Shown here piece by piece: positions 44,235-53,273 of a DNA stretch of 64,000 nucleotides. Position 1 is the first letter of the stretch. Every line of letters starts with the position of its first letter. Source of the stretch: Trueperaceae bacterium. GTDB taxonomy: Bacteria > Deinococcota > Deinococci > Deinococcales > Trueperaceae. The notes below the pieces were generated by a model. That model had not been told where the DNA came from and did no database searches. It saw only the letters and a list, made by a program, of their open reading frames with translations. Both the position numbers and the translations under genes were made by a program. Where the stretch lies: contig CP070651.1 in assembly GCA_020354625.1 (NCBI GenBank), positions 804,680 through 868,679 of the forward strand, written 5' to 3'.

Positions 44235-45920
44235 CTACGTGGAAGACCCTTCTTCTTCAGATGGTTCCGATGTGTTTTCTGAAGGTGTCTCGATCGTGAT
44301 GGTGAGGGTCTCTTCACCTCTGATCGGAAAGGGGAAACTGATCCGGTCGAGACGCTCGGTCTCTCCTTCGATCGTCATTTCGATGGTCAACTGACTGGCC
44401 TGAACGCGATCGCGAAGCGCAGCAAGAAGTTCTCCGTACGATAGGATGGGATCGGGTTCGCCCCCCGTTTCGTCTTCTTCTGAAGGTTGTTTGCCGCCAA
44501 AAAAAGTGATGGTGGCTTCGCCGTGAAAATCTTCTGGCAACGCGACGTCTAGGGTTTCGATAACGGCATCTTTGCGATAGGGTTGGAGGCGGACGAAGGC
44601 AGTAAGCATCTCGCCCGGTTGTAAGGTGGTGGTTTCGGCTACGACCTCTTGGATTTTGGCAAAGTTTTGTCGGTCACGGTAATTGATCGTGATGGCCACG
44701 CGCTCGATGGCAGCCTCTTGGAACACGTTTTCCGCTAAGATCTCAAGGGGTATGGCAGCCAGATGCGCAGAGGCGGCAGCGATGTCTTCAGAATCGGTAA
44801 CTTGCTCGATGAGTCGAACGACTTCGCTATTGGCCAGCGTGATCTCCCACACTACTTCGCCGCTTCCAGCCGACACTTTTTGCAGCGCCTCATCGAAAAT
44901 CTGGAGTATGCCGACTTCGATGAGGGGAGCGTAGTACCTTTCGTCCCGTGTGACTTCAAATTGTCTTACAGTTCGTTTTCCAAGGCCGGTCAGGCTCACC
45001 GTTACGCTAAAAAAGTTCGGATCCTCGCCCAGCTTTCCTCTGATAGCGGTTGGCCGGTCTTCGGTGATGCTCCCTAAAACCTGCTGTCCGCTGTTGGCTA
45101 ACTTGAAGGGGACTACATCACTAGGAACGATGTACGAAACGAAAGCGGGGGCCAGTGCGAAAGAAACCGTTCCCTGACCGAGCAAGGGGTGCCCGAAGGC
45201 AAGGATATGCTCGTCTTCGAGAGCAGTCACCGTGCCGATGGCAGCGACGGTAACATCCCCTCGCACGAGTTGAACGCTTATCGCACTGCCTGGCTCCATC
45301 GTAAAGTCAGTCTCAAAACCCGGTGGAAAGACGCCGTTGGCCTGGATGGGTAGGAGTTGTACCGGGCTTTCTCGAAATACATTTGTCAGTGTCTTGCTAC
45401 TACGCGTACTTACACCAGAGAGTAGCAGGGGTGTGCTAACCGGTTGTGGAGAGGGTAGGCCTAGAAAATGCTCCGCGCCGAAAGGGCTCCACGCTTCGGT
45501 GTCGAGTGCATCACCTCTCATGACACCGATCGGGGTGACAAGTGCTAGGCGATGGTCGCTACTGGGAAAAACGAAACCGATCGCTCCCAATAAAGCGTCT
45601 CCGCCCTCTGCAATGGGGAGATATACGGGACTTCCACTCATACCGGCGGCCACTCCACCCGATCGCTCGATAAAATCACCACCGGCCTTGACGAGCACTA
45701 GAGGAAACCCGGCTCCTGTGTCGAACTGGAGCCCGAGCACCTCGATCGGAAATCGTTCGAGCTCGTTACCCATGCCGGCGGTGACTGCGTATCCGTTGAG
45801 GCCAGGGGACAAATTCGAAAGAGGGAAGTCGACTTGCGCAGTTACAGTACCTACCATTAGCAAGAGGCAGAGGCCGCTGAGGATTTGCATGGCGTTGATG
45901 TGAAGCCGTGAGATTGTCAC
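44235..45920 (-). CDS. SpoIVB-like peptidase (S55) family protein
   Basis: The frame is open to 45965. I choose the GTG at 45920 because it clears the mreB stop and gives a normal signal peptide with basic residues before LSGLCLLLMVGTVTAQ; an ATG at 45890 is the alternative. The exported protein of about 561 residues has the S55 core: a beta-rich N-terminal half, the nucleophile Ser in GVAAGMSGSPVYLPI near 91, and EDEHILAFGHPLLGQG near 245. SpoIVB is a PDZ-containing signalling serine protease of sporulation. Homologues in non-sporulating bacteria have unknown substrates. The C-terminal 200 residues are beta-rich and of unknown type. It is 10 nt downstream of mreB. Confidence 0.8.
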   Translation of the reverse strand: MTISRLHINAMQILSGLCLLLMVGTVTAQVDFPLSNLSPGLNGYAVTAGMGNELERFPIEVLGLQFDTGAGFPLVLVKAGGDFIERSGGVAAGMSGSPVYLPIAEGGDALLGAIGFVFPSSDHRLALVTPIGVMRGDALDTEAWSPFGAEHFLGLPSPQPVSTPLLLSGVSTRSSKTLTNVFRESPVQLLPIQANGVFPPGFETDFTMEPGSAISVQLVRGDVTVAAIGTVTALEDEHILAFGHPLLGQGTVSFALAPAFVSYIVPSDVVPFKLANSGQQVLGSITEDRPTAIRGKLGEDPNFFSVTVSLTGLGKRTVRQFEVTRDERYYAPLIEVGILQIFDEALQKVSAGSGEVVWEITLANSEVVRLIEQVTDSEDIAAASAHLAAIPLEILAENVFQEAAIERVAITINYRDRQNFAKIQEVVAETTTLQPGEMLTAFVRLQPYRKDAVIETLDVALPEDFHGEATITFFGGKQPSEEDETGGEPDPILSYGELLAALRDRVQASQLTIEMTIEGETERLDRISFPFPIRGEETLTITIETPSENTSEPSEEEGSST

Positions 45921-45930
45921 TCGACTGTGC

Positions 45931-46971
45931 CTAACGACGCAGGAACGTATCGGAGATGAGTGCATCTTGCAGCACGTGAATCATATCTAAAGCTTGGCCC
46001 GTTCCGAGTGCAACGCAATCTCTGGCATTATCGGCCACGACAACGGGTATGCCCGTTGTCTGTCTCAAGAGCTCATCGAAATTTCGTAAGAGAGATCCGC
46101 CACCCGTCATTATGATGCCGCGATCGATTACATCCGATACCAGTTCAGGGGGGGCTAGCTCGAGCACCCGGCGTACGCCATCTGCGATTTTTTGAATCGG
46201 CTCTTTGAGCGCCTCGACCGTGTCTTCCGTGGTGACCTTGATGGTTTTGGGTAGGCCGTTGATGAGATCGCGTCCGCGCACCTCTAGTTCATGGATATCG
46301 TTCGGCCTCGTGATCATAGCGGCACCCACTTTCATCTTGACCTCTTCAGCCGTACGATCGCCAATCAGTAGATTTTCTTTATGTCGCGTATGGCGGATGA
46401 TCGCTTCGTCGAACTCGTTTCCGGCGATGCGCAACGATTCCGAAACAACGATACCGCCTAAGCTGATGATGGCAATGTCGGTTGTCCCCCCACCGATGTC
46501 GACGATCATCGAGCCAGTAGGTTCGGCTATATTGACTCCAGCCCCAACCGCTGCTGCCAAAGGTTCCTCGATCAAGAAAGCCTTGCGAGCCCCCACCTCT
46601 CGGGTAGCTTGTAGTACTGCCCGTCTCTCCACCTCGGTCACGCCTGAGGGTACGCAAACCATAATGTGCGGTTTGAATAATCTTCCGGGGCCGGTGATGA
46701 CCTTCCGGACGAAGGCTTTCAACATCTTTTCCGTCAGCTCATAATCGGCGATCACGCCATCGCGCATAGGGCGCACGGCCACGATGTTACCTGGTGTGCG
46801 CCCGAGCATGCGATAGGCTTCATCTCCAACCGCTTTGACTTCGCTCGTGTCGCGTACCATAGCGATGACGGAGGGCTCGCGCAACATAATGCCTTGACCC
46901 TTGACGTAGATGAGAACCGTAGCCGTTCCAAGATCCACGCCGATCTCTTGCCAGAGTTTCCACCTAAACAT
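45931..46971 (-). CDS. mreB: Rod-shape determining protein MreB
   Basis: MreB is the bacterial actin that organises side-wall synthesis. The 346-residue protein shows the actin-fold motifs: phosphate 1 GVDLGTATVLIYVKGQGI at 12-29, phosphate 2 MIVDIGGGTTDIAIISLGG near 158, and the adenosine motif GIIMTGGGSLLRNFDELL near 288. The AEEVKMKVGAA segment is also typical. A GGAG ribosome site precedes the ATG. mreC, mreD and rodA are not adjacent. Instead an S55 peptidase gene follows within 10 nt (if the GTG start is right), a pairing I do not recognise from model organisms. Confidence 0.97.
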   Translation of the reverse strand: MFRWKLWQEIGVDLGTATVLIYVKGQGIMLREPSVIAMVRDTSEVKAVGDEAYRMLGRTPGNIVAVRPMRDGVIADYELTEKMLKAFVRKVITGPGRLFKPHIMVCVPSGVTEVERRAVLQATREVGARKAFLIEEPLAAAVGAGVNIAEPTGSMIVDIGGGTTDIAIISLGGIVVSESLRIAGNEFDEAIIRHTRHKENLLIGDRTAEEVKMKVGAAMITRPNDIHELEVRGRDLINGLPKTIKVTTEDTVEALKEPIQKIADGVRRVLELAPPELVSDVIDRGIIMTGGGSLLRNFDELLRQTTGIPVVVADNARDCVALGTGQALDMIHVLQDALISDTFLRR

Positions 46972-47151
46972 GATTGCTCCGTAACTGGTTGCGGTCTACG
47001 TGATAATGTAGGGTTCGTTTGACCAGTACTAATGTCGCAGTATACCTTTTGCTATGTTGACATGCGGACGTACGTGATATTTTACACTTTGGGGTTTACC
47101 ACCACAGGTTGACTCGTTGCCGATGCGGGTGGGAGTGGGAGAGAATCTCGA

Positions 47152-47712
47152 TCATAAGTAGCGTGGCGATAAGGACCCTCGGCTGCCAGCCTGCCTTGCG
47201 ATATGCTCCGCGTAAGGAGTCCCCTCGATCAATGAGAGCATAGGATACCGGTTCTGTAGCGTTCTCCTATCGGATTTAATGGTTGCCTCTACTGTGGTAA
47301 CTTCATCCCCAATCTTCTGGTAGATTCCAGCGTAGACGTTGCCTCGTCGCGCGTCTAACGTGGCGATACCCATCTCTCCATCTTCCAGATATCCAAACGC
47401 GATCGCGGCTAGGGTATCGCAGCCAGTGATGGGTAGGTCCAACCCTCGAGCGAGACCCTTGGCTGTCGCGATAGCGATGCGGAGGCCAGTGTAAGAGCCT
47501 GGTCCAACACCGACACCAATACCATGTAGCATTGCAGGTTCTTTGTGTGCACGAGAGAAAAGATCTGCTAATGCGGGTAGGATTTTTCGAGCGTGTTCAC
47601 GGCCGACGAGATCGTGTGAAGATGCCAAGACCCCTGTTTTGGGCGACCAAAGGGAGATCGCAAGTGTAGGAGTGGCGCAATCGATGCCGAGAAAGAGCGG
47701 TGGCGCGCACAT
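47152..47712 (-). CDS. tsaB: tRNA threonylcarbamoyladenosine protein TsaB
   Basis: TsaB is the scaffold partner of TsaD in making t6A37 in tRNAs that read ANN codons. The 186-residue protein has the N-terminal half of the ASKHA fold: LGIDCATPTLAISLW near 8, VGVGPGSYTGLRIAIATAKG near 65-84, and ATLDARRGNVYAGIY near 117. It is shorter than the E. coli protein (231), with the loss in the C-terminal part, as in many other bacteria. tsaE lies upstream on the same strand, but 306 nt separate the two, so cotranscription is uncertain. Confidence 0.92.
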   Translation of the reverse strand: MCAPPLFLGIDCATPTLAISLWSPKTGVLASSHDLVGREHARKILPALADLFSRAHKEPAMLHGIGVGVGPGSYTGLRIAIATAKGLARGLDLPITGCDTLAAIAFGYLEDGEMGIATLDARRGNVYAGIYQKIGDEVTTVEATIKSDRRTLQNRYPMLSLIEGTPYAEHIARQAGSRGSLSPRYL

Positions 47713-48018
47713 TACTCAGATCATACCCTCATTTCGCTTTAGGCTTGAGTTCCAAGCAGGGTCTGATGCCGTTGGGTGAAGGGATCTGGACACTGCACGC
47801 TAGGCCACAAGCATACCTCTGGCTAAAAGGGAGGCAAGTGAGCTACCAACAGGGTCTGGAGAGCTACTTTCTGGTTGCTCTGGTGACGCCAGATAAATCA
47901 TGGCCTGTCATAGCAAAGAGAGAGACAGTAACCACTGGCCTGTCAGCAGGATTTCATAACGAAAATCGGAGGTATTGCCAGGGTTGGGGATACCTCTATC
48001 GAACCAGCAAAGGGGGTA
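47713..48018. other. Intergenic region of 306 nt between tsaE and tsaB
   Basis: The two functionally linked genes are separated by 306 nt. A plus-strand open frame spans it (47700-48107), but it runs into tsaE, has no ribosome site and no recognisable product. I see no tRNA or clear terminator. Confidence 0.55.
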
Positions 48019-48432
48019 TCAAGGAGCTAAACCCCTATGAACCAGTGCACGGCGTGTATCGTCAGATAGGATCAGTTCGATATGCATCGCCTCTGGAAAC
48101 TCGGTAAGTAGAGCCGTTCCCCACTCGACCACCACCAGTCGGGCTCGTTCGAGATAGTCTTCTAGTCCGAGCCCGAGTAATGCCTCGAGGTCGGGCAGTC
48201 TGTAGGCATCGATGTGTACGAGGGGACCGGAGAGTGTCGGGTATTCGTGGACGAGCGTATAGGTTGGACTGCTCACTTGTGCGGTGGAGCCGAGTTCGAG
48301 AGCTAACTGTTGCGTAAGGGTCGTCTTTCCAGCGCCAAGGGGTCCGCTCAGAATGAGAAGAGTTCCCGGTGCTGCTTGTATGACAACCTGCCGGGCTAGT
48401 TCGCGTGTGGCCTCAAGTGACGGCAGTTCCAC
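48019..48432 (-). CDS. tsaE: tRNA threonylcarbamoyladenosine ATPase TsaE
   Basis: TsaE is the P-loop ATPase of the TsaBDE complex for t6A37. The 137-residue protein shows LSGPLGAGKTTLTQQLA near 28-44, SSPTYTLVHEYP near 56, HIDAYRL near 73, and VVEWGTAL near 98. Its ATG lies 20 nt inside the end of the 934-residue coiled-coil gene, so it is cotranscribed with the Roadblock cassette. Whether this link is functional or simply due to gene packing is unknown. Confidence 0.95.
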   Translation of the reverse strand: MELPSLEATRELARQVVIQAAPGTLLILSGPLGAGKTTLTQQLALELGSTAQVSSPTYTLVHEYPTLSGPLVHIDAYRLPDLEALLGLGLEDYLERARLVVVEWGTALLTEFPEAMHIELILSDDTRRALVHRGLAP

Positions 48433-51217
48433 TTAGTTGGGCTGCAACCGGGCCGAGATCATGACGTGTTTTGTGTAGGATCGTATTGAGCATCGAAGGC
48501 ATGTCGAGAACGATAAGGAGCTTGTGCTCCGGTGTTGGCCAGGCTGCGACCAGGCAGTGGGTTGGCATCTCGATTGCTAGCAGGTTGAGTGATCCGAGTG
48601 ACAGTTGTTCGCCCAAGTTCGACACGCGAGCTTCGTAGGCTTCTAGAGCAGGGTGGAATTGTTCGAGTGGGGGACTCAAGCGACCTGCAAGGATCTTGCC
48701 TTCGGTAGAGATGACTACGGCATCCCGTACTCCCTGCTCATCAAAGTAACTTTCGACTAGTCTGGTGAGTGGTGTTGACGAAGGTGGCTCATCATCCAAA
48801 ACCCGACCTATTTCTAATGAATCATCTCTCTCGCCAAAACTCCGTGGGGCCTCTCCAGTAGAGTCGGTGGGCGAAAAAAGACCGAGCACATCATCGATCA
48901 CATTGTCGTTGACGAGGCGGTCGGCAATCGCTCTTGTTGCCTCGAGGTGTTTATTGAGTTTTGTGATGAGCGCTTCCGCATCGGAGAGTGAGTCAACGAG
49001 CTGAACCTTGAGTTTGGTTGAGATGCGGTCCAAGGCAGTCCTTTGCGAATCGAGATGGTGCAAGATGCGGCGCGCGGACTCGACTTCGTCACTGTTAAGC
49101 TTCTCTACACCCTTGAAAGACTCGAGCGCGCTGTCGAGCCTTGGTTCGAAGTTGACAAGGCGCTCTTCAGCAGTTGTACGAAGCGATTCGAGCAGCAACC
49201 AAGCCTCATCGAGATTACGAGCTATTTCGCCACGGTCGATGGCTGCGCTGATTGACGCTAGTAGCTCGTTGAGCTGGGCATTGGTTTCGGCATCGACACC
49301 GGATAACTGACCAGCTTCTCGTTCCAATTGGTGGAGTTCGGCTATCTGTTCAGCACGCCTAAAATCGTTTGCACGGTGGAATCGCGTTTCGAGAGCCTTG
49401 AGATCGGGGTACACGCCCTGCTCTAGATTCTCGCCAGCCTGGTGTATCTGAAGGAGAAGATCTTTGTCACTACGTTCGGCTGCCTTGCTGGCAAGGAGGC
49501 CGAGTCGATTACGAACCACGCTGTTGGCCTCGAGCTTTAGTGAGCGGACCTCGTCGTTAATATGTTGCAGTTTTGCAGTATCGATGTTGGTGCTCGCTGT
49601 AGCGTTGAGCGTATTTTCAAGATCCTCTCTTGCCGTCGCCAAGCGATCAGCAAGTTCCTCTATGACAGGAAGGTTGGAGAGTTGGGCCAGCAGACTGCGA
49701 ATTTGAGCATGTGTCCGTTCGGTTTGATCATCGCTCTGTTGTGCGATGGCAGCTTCGAATTTCTCTTCTGCCAATCTCAGGTTGCTAACGAGCGTGGAGG
49801 CGATTTCCTGTCTCTGCTGAGCATCCTTGAGAGCGGTAACGTGGTCTGCGAGCGCGGTGTATTCGTGGTTTGCGAGGTCGGTATCCTGATAGCGTAGTAG
49901 AGTCGATTCCAATCGAGTGAGAACCTCTGCCTGTTCTTCGAGGCTCGCTGCACGAGAACTCTCTGCTTCAACCTGTTGCCGCTCGCGCACTTCAGCATAC
50001 TCTTTGGCAAGTCTGTGTAAGTGGCGAATGTGTTGGACATCGCTCTGGCTCGGAAGCGTTGTAGAGAGAATTCCTTGTGCCACCTGCAAAACCTGTTGCA
50101 GCTCACTGGTGTCGATGGCTTCTGGTAGTGTCTTGATGTCTTTACTGATCTGCTCAAGTTCGTTGATCAGAGCGGTCTGTTGTTGCTCTGAGGCATTTTG
50201 AAGCTCCTCGGTGAGTGTTTCTAAAGCGCTGCTGATCGAGACATCTCGATCCAGTTCGTTTCGGAGCTCATCCAGTCTCTCTCTGAGGTTAGGGAGGAGT
50301 GTCAGTAAGTTGGCGTTCTCTTGCTCCAAGACATCGAGATTTCTACGTTCGTTTTCGATGTCGAGCAGGCGTAAGCGAGCGTTGACCTCGGTAGTGGCTT
50401 CGGGGGTTTCGGAAGTTGCAACCTCACGTTGTTCTTCTTCTGAAGTGACCAATGAAGGGTCTGTGTCTAGACCTTCTTGCCCCACCTCACCGTCATCGGG
50501 TTGAGAACTGGCTTCCACTTCCACTTGTTTTCGCAGGTCTCTGCCGATCTTCCGAGCGCGCTCCATCTCGGCAGCCACCAACTGTCTGTTCTCCTGTGCC
50601 GATCGTACGTGATTGATGAGGTTTTCCAGACGCTTGACTTTGGGGATCCCGCTGTCGCGCACCTCCTCGAGTGTGGCTTCGAGGTCAGCGAGCTCACGCG
50701 CCTGGATTACGAGTTGGTCCTCGAGCTTTTCTTCAACGATTGCCAGCTGATTTTTCGCGTCTCTGACTAGCTGTGGGGTTTCATGGCCAGCCTCTTGTTC
50801 ATCTCTCAACAGTTGTATCTGAGCACGCAATTTTTGTACTTCTGGCCATTCGAAGTAGAGGTTAAAAGGTTTGAGAGATGCGTCGAGCTCGTCGAGGGTG
50901 ATCCTCTGAGCGCGCAGCGTTTCACTTTCTAGCTCTATAGCTGGTGCTTGTACTCCATTCCCTTGTGCTCTCGTCCCCTCTTCCTTTAATCGCTCAAGGA
51001 TCTCGATAATTTTTTGTTTGGCCTCGGTGACAGGCATCGTCACTTGGAGTTTATGGTAGAACTTCTGCTTGAGAATCTTTTCTAGTTCCTCGTACCGGGC
51101 ATCTTCAGCTGACCGGCCGAGTTGACGAAGTCCTTCTCTAAGGGTACGCGAGACAATCCGCGGAGAGAGCAGCGCTTCGAGTTCAACAACTATTGCCTGG
51201 TAGATTGGATTCGTCAT
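48413..51217 (-). CDS. Giant coiled-coil protein with C-terminal Roadblock/LC7-like domain
   Basis: The 934-residue soluble protein has three parts. Residues 1-80 form a small helical domain (LSPRIVSRTLREGLRQLG onward) resembling the N-terminus of the 356-residue protein of the same cluster. Residues about 85-790 are almost all charged heptad-like helix with many Glu, Gln, Leu and Arg, predicted as long coiled coil broken near 240-280 by an acidic Ser/Thr-rich linker. Residues about 810-934 (LTRLVESYFDEQGVRDAVVI, TEGKILAG) read as a Roadblock/LC7 fold. Roadblock proteins such as MglB regulate small GTPases, but none is encoded here. A scaffold or filament-like role is inferred. Confidence 0.75.
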   Translation of the reverse strand: MTNPIYQAIVVELEALLSPRIVSRTLREGLRQLGRSAEDARYEELEKILKQKFYHKLQVTMPVTEAKQKIIEILERLKEEGTRAQGNGVQAPAIELESETLRAQRITLDELDASLKPFNLYFEWPEVQKLRAQIQLLRDEQEAGHETPQLVRDAKNQLAIVEEKLEDQLVIQARELADLEATLEEVRDSGIPKVKRLENLINHVRSAQENRQLVAAEMERARKIGRDLRKQVEVEASSQPDDGEVGQEGLDTDPSLVTSEEEQREVATSETPEATTEVNARLRLLDIENERRNLDVLEQENANLLTLLPNLRERLDELRNELDRDVSISSALETLTEELQNASEQQQTALINELEQISKDIKTLPEAIDTSELQQVLQVAQGILSTTLPSQSDVQHIRHLHRLAKEYAEVRERQQVEAESSRAASLEEQAEVLTRLESTLLRYQDTDLANHEYTALADHVTALKDAQQRQEIASTLVSNLRLAEEKFEAAIAQQSDDQTERTHAQIRSLLAQLSNLPVIEELADRLATAREDLENTLNATASTNIDTAKLQHINDEVRSLKLEANSVVRNRLGLLASKAAERSDKDLLLQIHQAGENLEQGVYPDLKALETRFHRANDFRRAEQIAELHQLEREAGQLSGVDAETNAQLNELLASISAAIDRGEIARNLDEAWLLLESLRTTAEERLVNFEPRLDSALESFKGVEKLNSDEVESARRILHHLDSQRTALDRISTKLKVQLVDSLSDAEALITKLNKHLEATRAIADRLVNDNVIDDVLGLFSPTDSTGEAPRSFGERDDSLEIGRVLDDEPPSSTPLTRLVESYFDEQGVRDAVVISTEGKILAGRLSPPLEQFHPALEAYEARVSNLGEQLSLGSLNLLAIEMPTHCLVAAWPTPEHKLLIVLDMPSMLNTILHKTRHDLGPVAAQLSGTAVT

Positions 51218-51293
51218 GCTTCTCCTAAAAAACCGAGGCGATCTGCTTGCTATCTATCCACAATGCCATGACATACCCCATTGTCACGCTACG

Positions 51294-53273
51294 TTAGAGC
51301 TCCTCGTCCCAGTCGACCAGTGTGCTGTCTCCGATATCGGAAGCGGTAGCAGTGGTTTGGGCCTGTGTTGCTACTGTTCTATCCACAGTCGTGCTGCCGG
51401 TCTTTGCAGTGCCGAGCAGTCCGAATTGCACGCAGATCCCATAGAGCCCAGCTGTGGCAAAGCCTATCGCTGCGGCGGTGATCACTGCCCAAATGATTTG
51501 TGAGAGCGTGTTTTGGAAAATCGAAAAGCTTGCCAAGATTTCAAAACTCTCTATCCCTGACAAGTTGGCGATCAAGCTACCGATAAAGCCGAGGCTTTCA
51601 AAGATAAGCGGTACCAGGAGTAAGAAGATGGCGATGCCGATCAGTTGCCAGTTCCGATTCCCTCCCCCAAACGCCAGATTGAGCAGGTAGATAGGGAAGA
51701 AGGCCAATAGACCGAGGATGATGATAACGCAAAGGCGTACAAAACCGGTCCAGAACAAGCTGGTACTGACAATTGTTTTGTCGATCATGCTAATCTGCTG
51801 GCTCTGCAGTGTGGCTTCGATCGATTCGACGTGACCGGTAAGCAGAACAGCGTCTTGCATCCGCAGGGCCAATGCACTTTGCATTGCGTTGATGAGTCTA
51901 CTCGTTGTCTGGTCGAATTGAGTGTCGCGGATTCGGATCAATGGAGAGAGGAAGGACTGATAGGTGGCACGAAACTCTCGTATATGCCTCTTCGCTACCG
52001 TTTGTTGTCCGTTCTCAATAGCGGCAACCGTACGAGCTGCATGATTATAGAGTCGATCGACAGCCTGTTCGATTGTTGCAAGGCCGTTGGCCGTATAGCT
52101 GGCCGACAAGGTGTTCCTAGCGTTCTCGGGAAGGCCAAAACGAGCAAGCTCAGCTGTAATCTGGCTCGTTTCGATCGATGGTTCAGGAGCGGTAGCAGCA
52201 GCATCTGTGTTCGTCTGATTTGTGACTGACTCTGTCGTGATCTCACGATCGCTTTCGGCAACCTGCAGGCTCGGTTCAGCCCCTTGTTGGTCTGTGGTAG
52301 CGACAGGTTCAGTGATCTCGGAAGACGTTGAGATCGGTGCTTGTGTTTCGGTACTGCTTTCTACTACCGCGTTGGAGGTGTCTTGGGTCTGTTGGGGAGC
52401 CGCTATGGGAGTCGCTTCTACGACTGTGTTTTCAGCTGCTGTTGTCGCTTCGGCGGTAGCTGTGTTGGTCGTAAGGACTTCCTGAGTGTTCTGATCCGTC
52501 CCTACGTTTTGCTGAGTGGTAGAAGCCAATTGCGATACACTCTCGTCGAGGCTTTGCAGTTGGGTACTGAGCGTTTCCGCGTTTTCGTTGACGAGTGCCT
52601 GAATGGTTTCGATGAAAACCGCGTTGAGGTTGGGGTTGACTCGTGGCGAGTCTTGAATGAGAAGAGAGAGACCATAACTGCTTGCCAGAACCTGGTAGGC
52701 GCCGGCTTTGTCTTCTGATACCTGCTCACCAACGGTCACCAACTGTTGTCGAATGATACCGGCAACGCCTTGTTCGAATAGGAGGCGCATCTGCTCGAAT
52801 GGGAGCTCTTTTTCGATCTCTGCGATGATATCCTCGTGCAAATTGATGTCCGCTGCTAGAAATCTGAGGCGCTGTTTTGGTAACTGCGTATTGCCCTCGG
52901 CAGCACCTTGTAGAATCGCCTCGAAGACAAGGCGCTGAAACCCACCTTTCAGAACCGCAACTTGGACAGCTAGATCTGTCTGACTCTGGTTTTGAATGGC
53001 GGTGCGCGCTCGTTCGAATACGCGCTCCATCTCTGTTACGAGGGCGTTGCTGTTGACATTTCGAGAGAGGGTTCTAAGGGCGTTGAAGGCCCGATCGATT
53101 TCCTCTCGTGCTTGGGCGATATCTGTGGATGATGCGGTTACGCTAACATTCAAGTTCTCAATTGCTAGTTTGTATCGTTGTAGGAAATCGTCACGCTCCT
53201 GTGCCGTACCGTTACCTAAGAACACCCCAAAGAGCAAGAGACTGACGATGACCTGATGAAAACCCCACTTCAT
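51294..53273 (-). CDS. Membrane protein with long periplasmic arm and three C-terminal helices
   Basis: The 659-residue protein has a signal peptide (GFHQVIVSLLLFGVFLGNGTAQ) and two helical outer segments (about 26-270 and 395-500). They are separated by a low-complexity stretch (about 270-390) rich in Thr, Ala, Glu, Gln and Ser. Three membrane helices lie near 505-535 (LCVIIILGLLAFFPIYLL), 540-570 and 590-617. A cytoplasmic tail of about 40 residues ends VDWDEEL. The start overlaps the stop of the Roadblock gene (ATGA) and the coiled-coil gene follows after 76 nt. I know no family for it. It could link the periplasm to the cytoplasmic Roadblock proteins (inference). Confidence 0.72.
   Translation of the reverse strand: MKWGFHQVIVSLLLFGVFLGNGTAQERDDFLQRYKLAIENLNVSVTASSTDIAQAREEIDRAFNALRTLSRNVNSNALVTEMERVFERARTAIQNQSQTDLAVQVAVLKGGFQRLVFEAILQGAAEGNTQLPKQRLRFLAADINLHEDIIAEIEKELPFEQMRLLFEQGVAGIIRQQLVTVGEQVSEDKAGAYQVLASSYGLSLLIQDSPRVNPNLNAVFIETIQALVNENAETLSTQLQSLDESVSQLASTTQQNVGTDQNTQEVLTTNTATAEATTAAENTVVEATPIAAPQQTQDTSNAVVESSTETQAPISTSSEITEPVATTDQQGAEPSLQVAESDREITTESVTNQTNTDAAATAPEPSIETSQITAELARFGLPENARNTLSASYTANGLATIEQAVDRLYNHAARTVAAIENGQQTVAKRHIREFRATYQSFLSPLIRIRDTQFDQTTSRLINAMQSALALRMQDAVLLTGHVESIEATLQSQQISMIDKTIVSTSLFWTGFVRLCVIIILGLLAFFPIYLLNLAFGGGNRNWQLIGIAIFLLLVPLIFESLGFIGSLIANLSGIESFEILASFSIFQNTLSQIIWAVITAAAIGFATAGLYGICVQFGLLGTAKTGSTTVDRTVATQAQTTATASDIGDSTLVDWDEEL

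Noticed and set aside
47700-48107. Plus-strand open frame of 135 codons between tsaB and tsaE
   Set aside because: It overlaps the ends of both genes, has no ribosome site, and the product has no domain or signal pattern.
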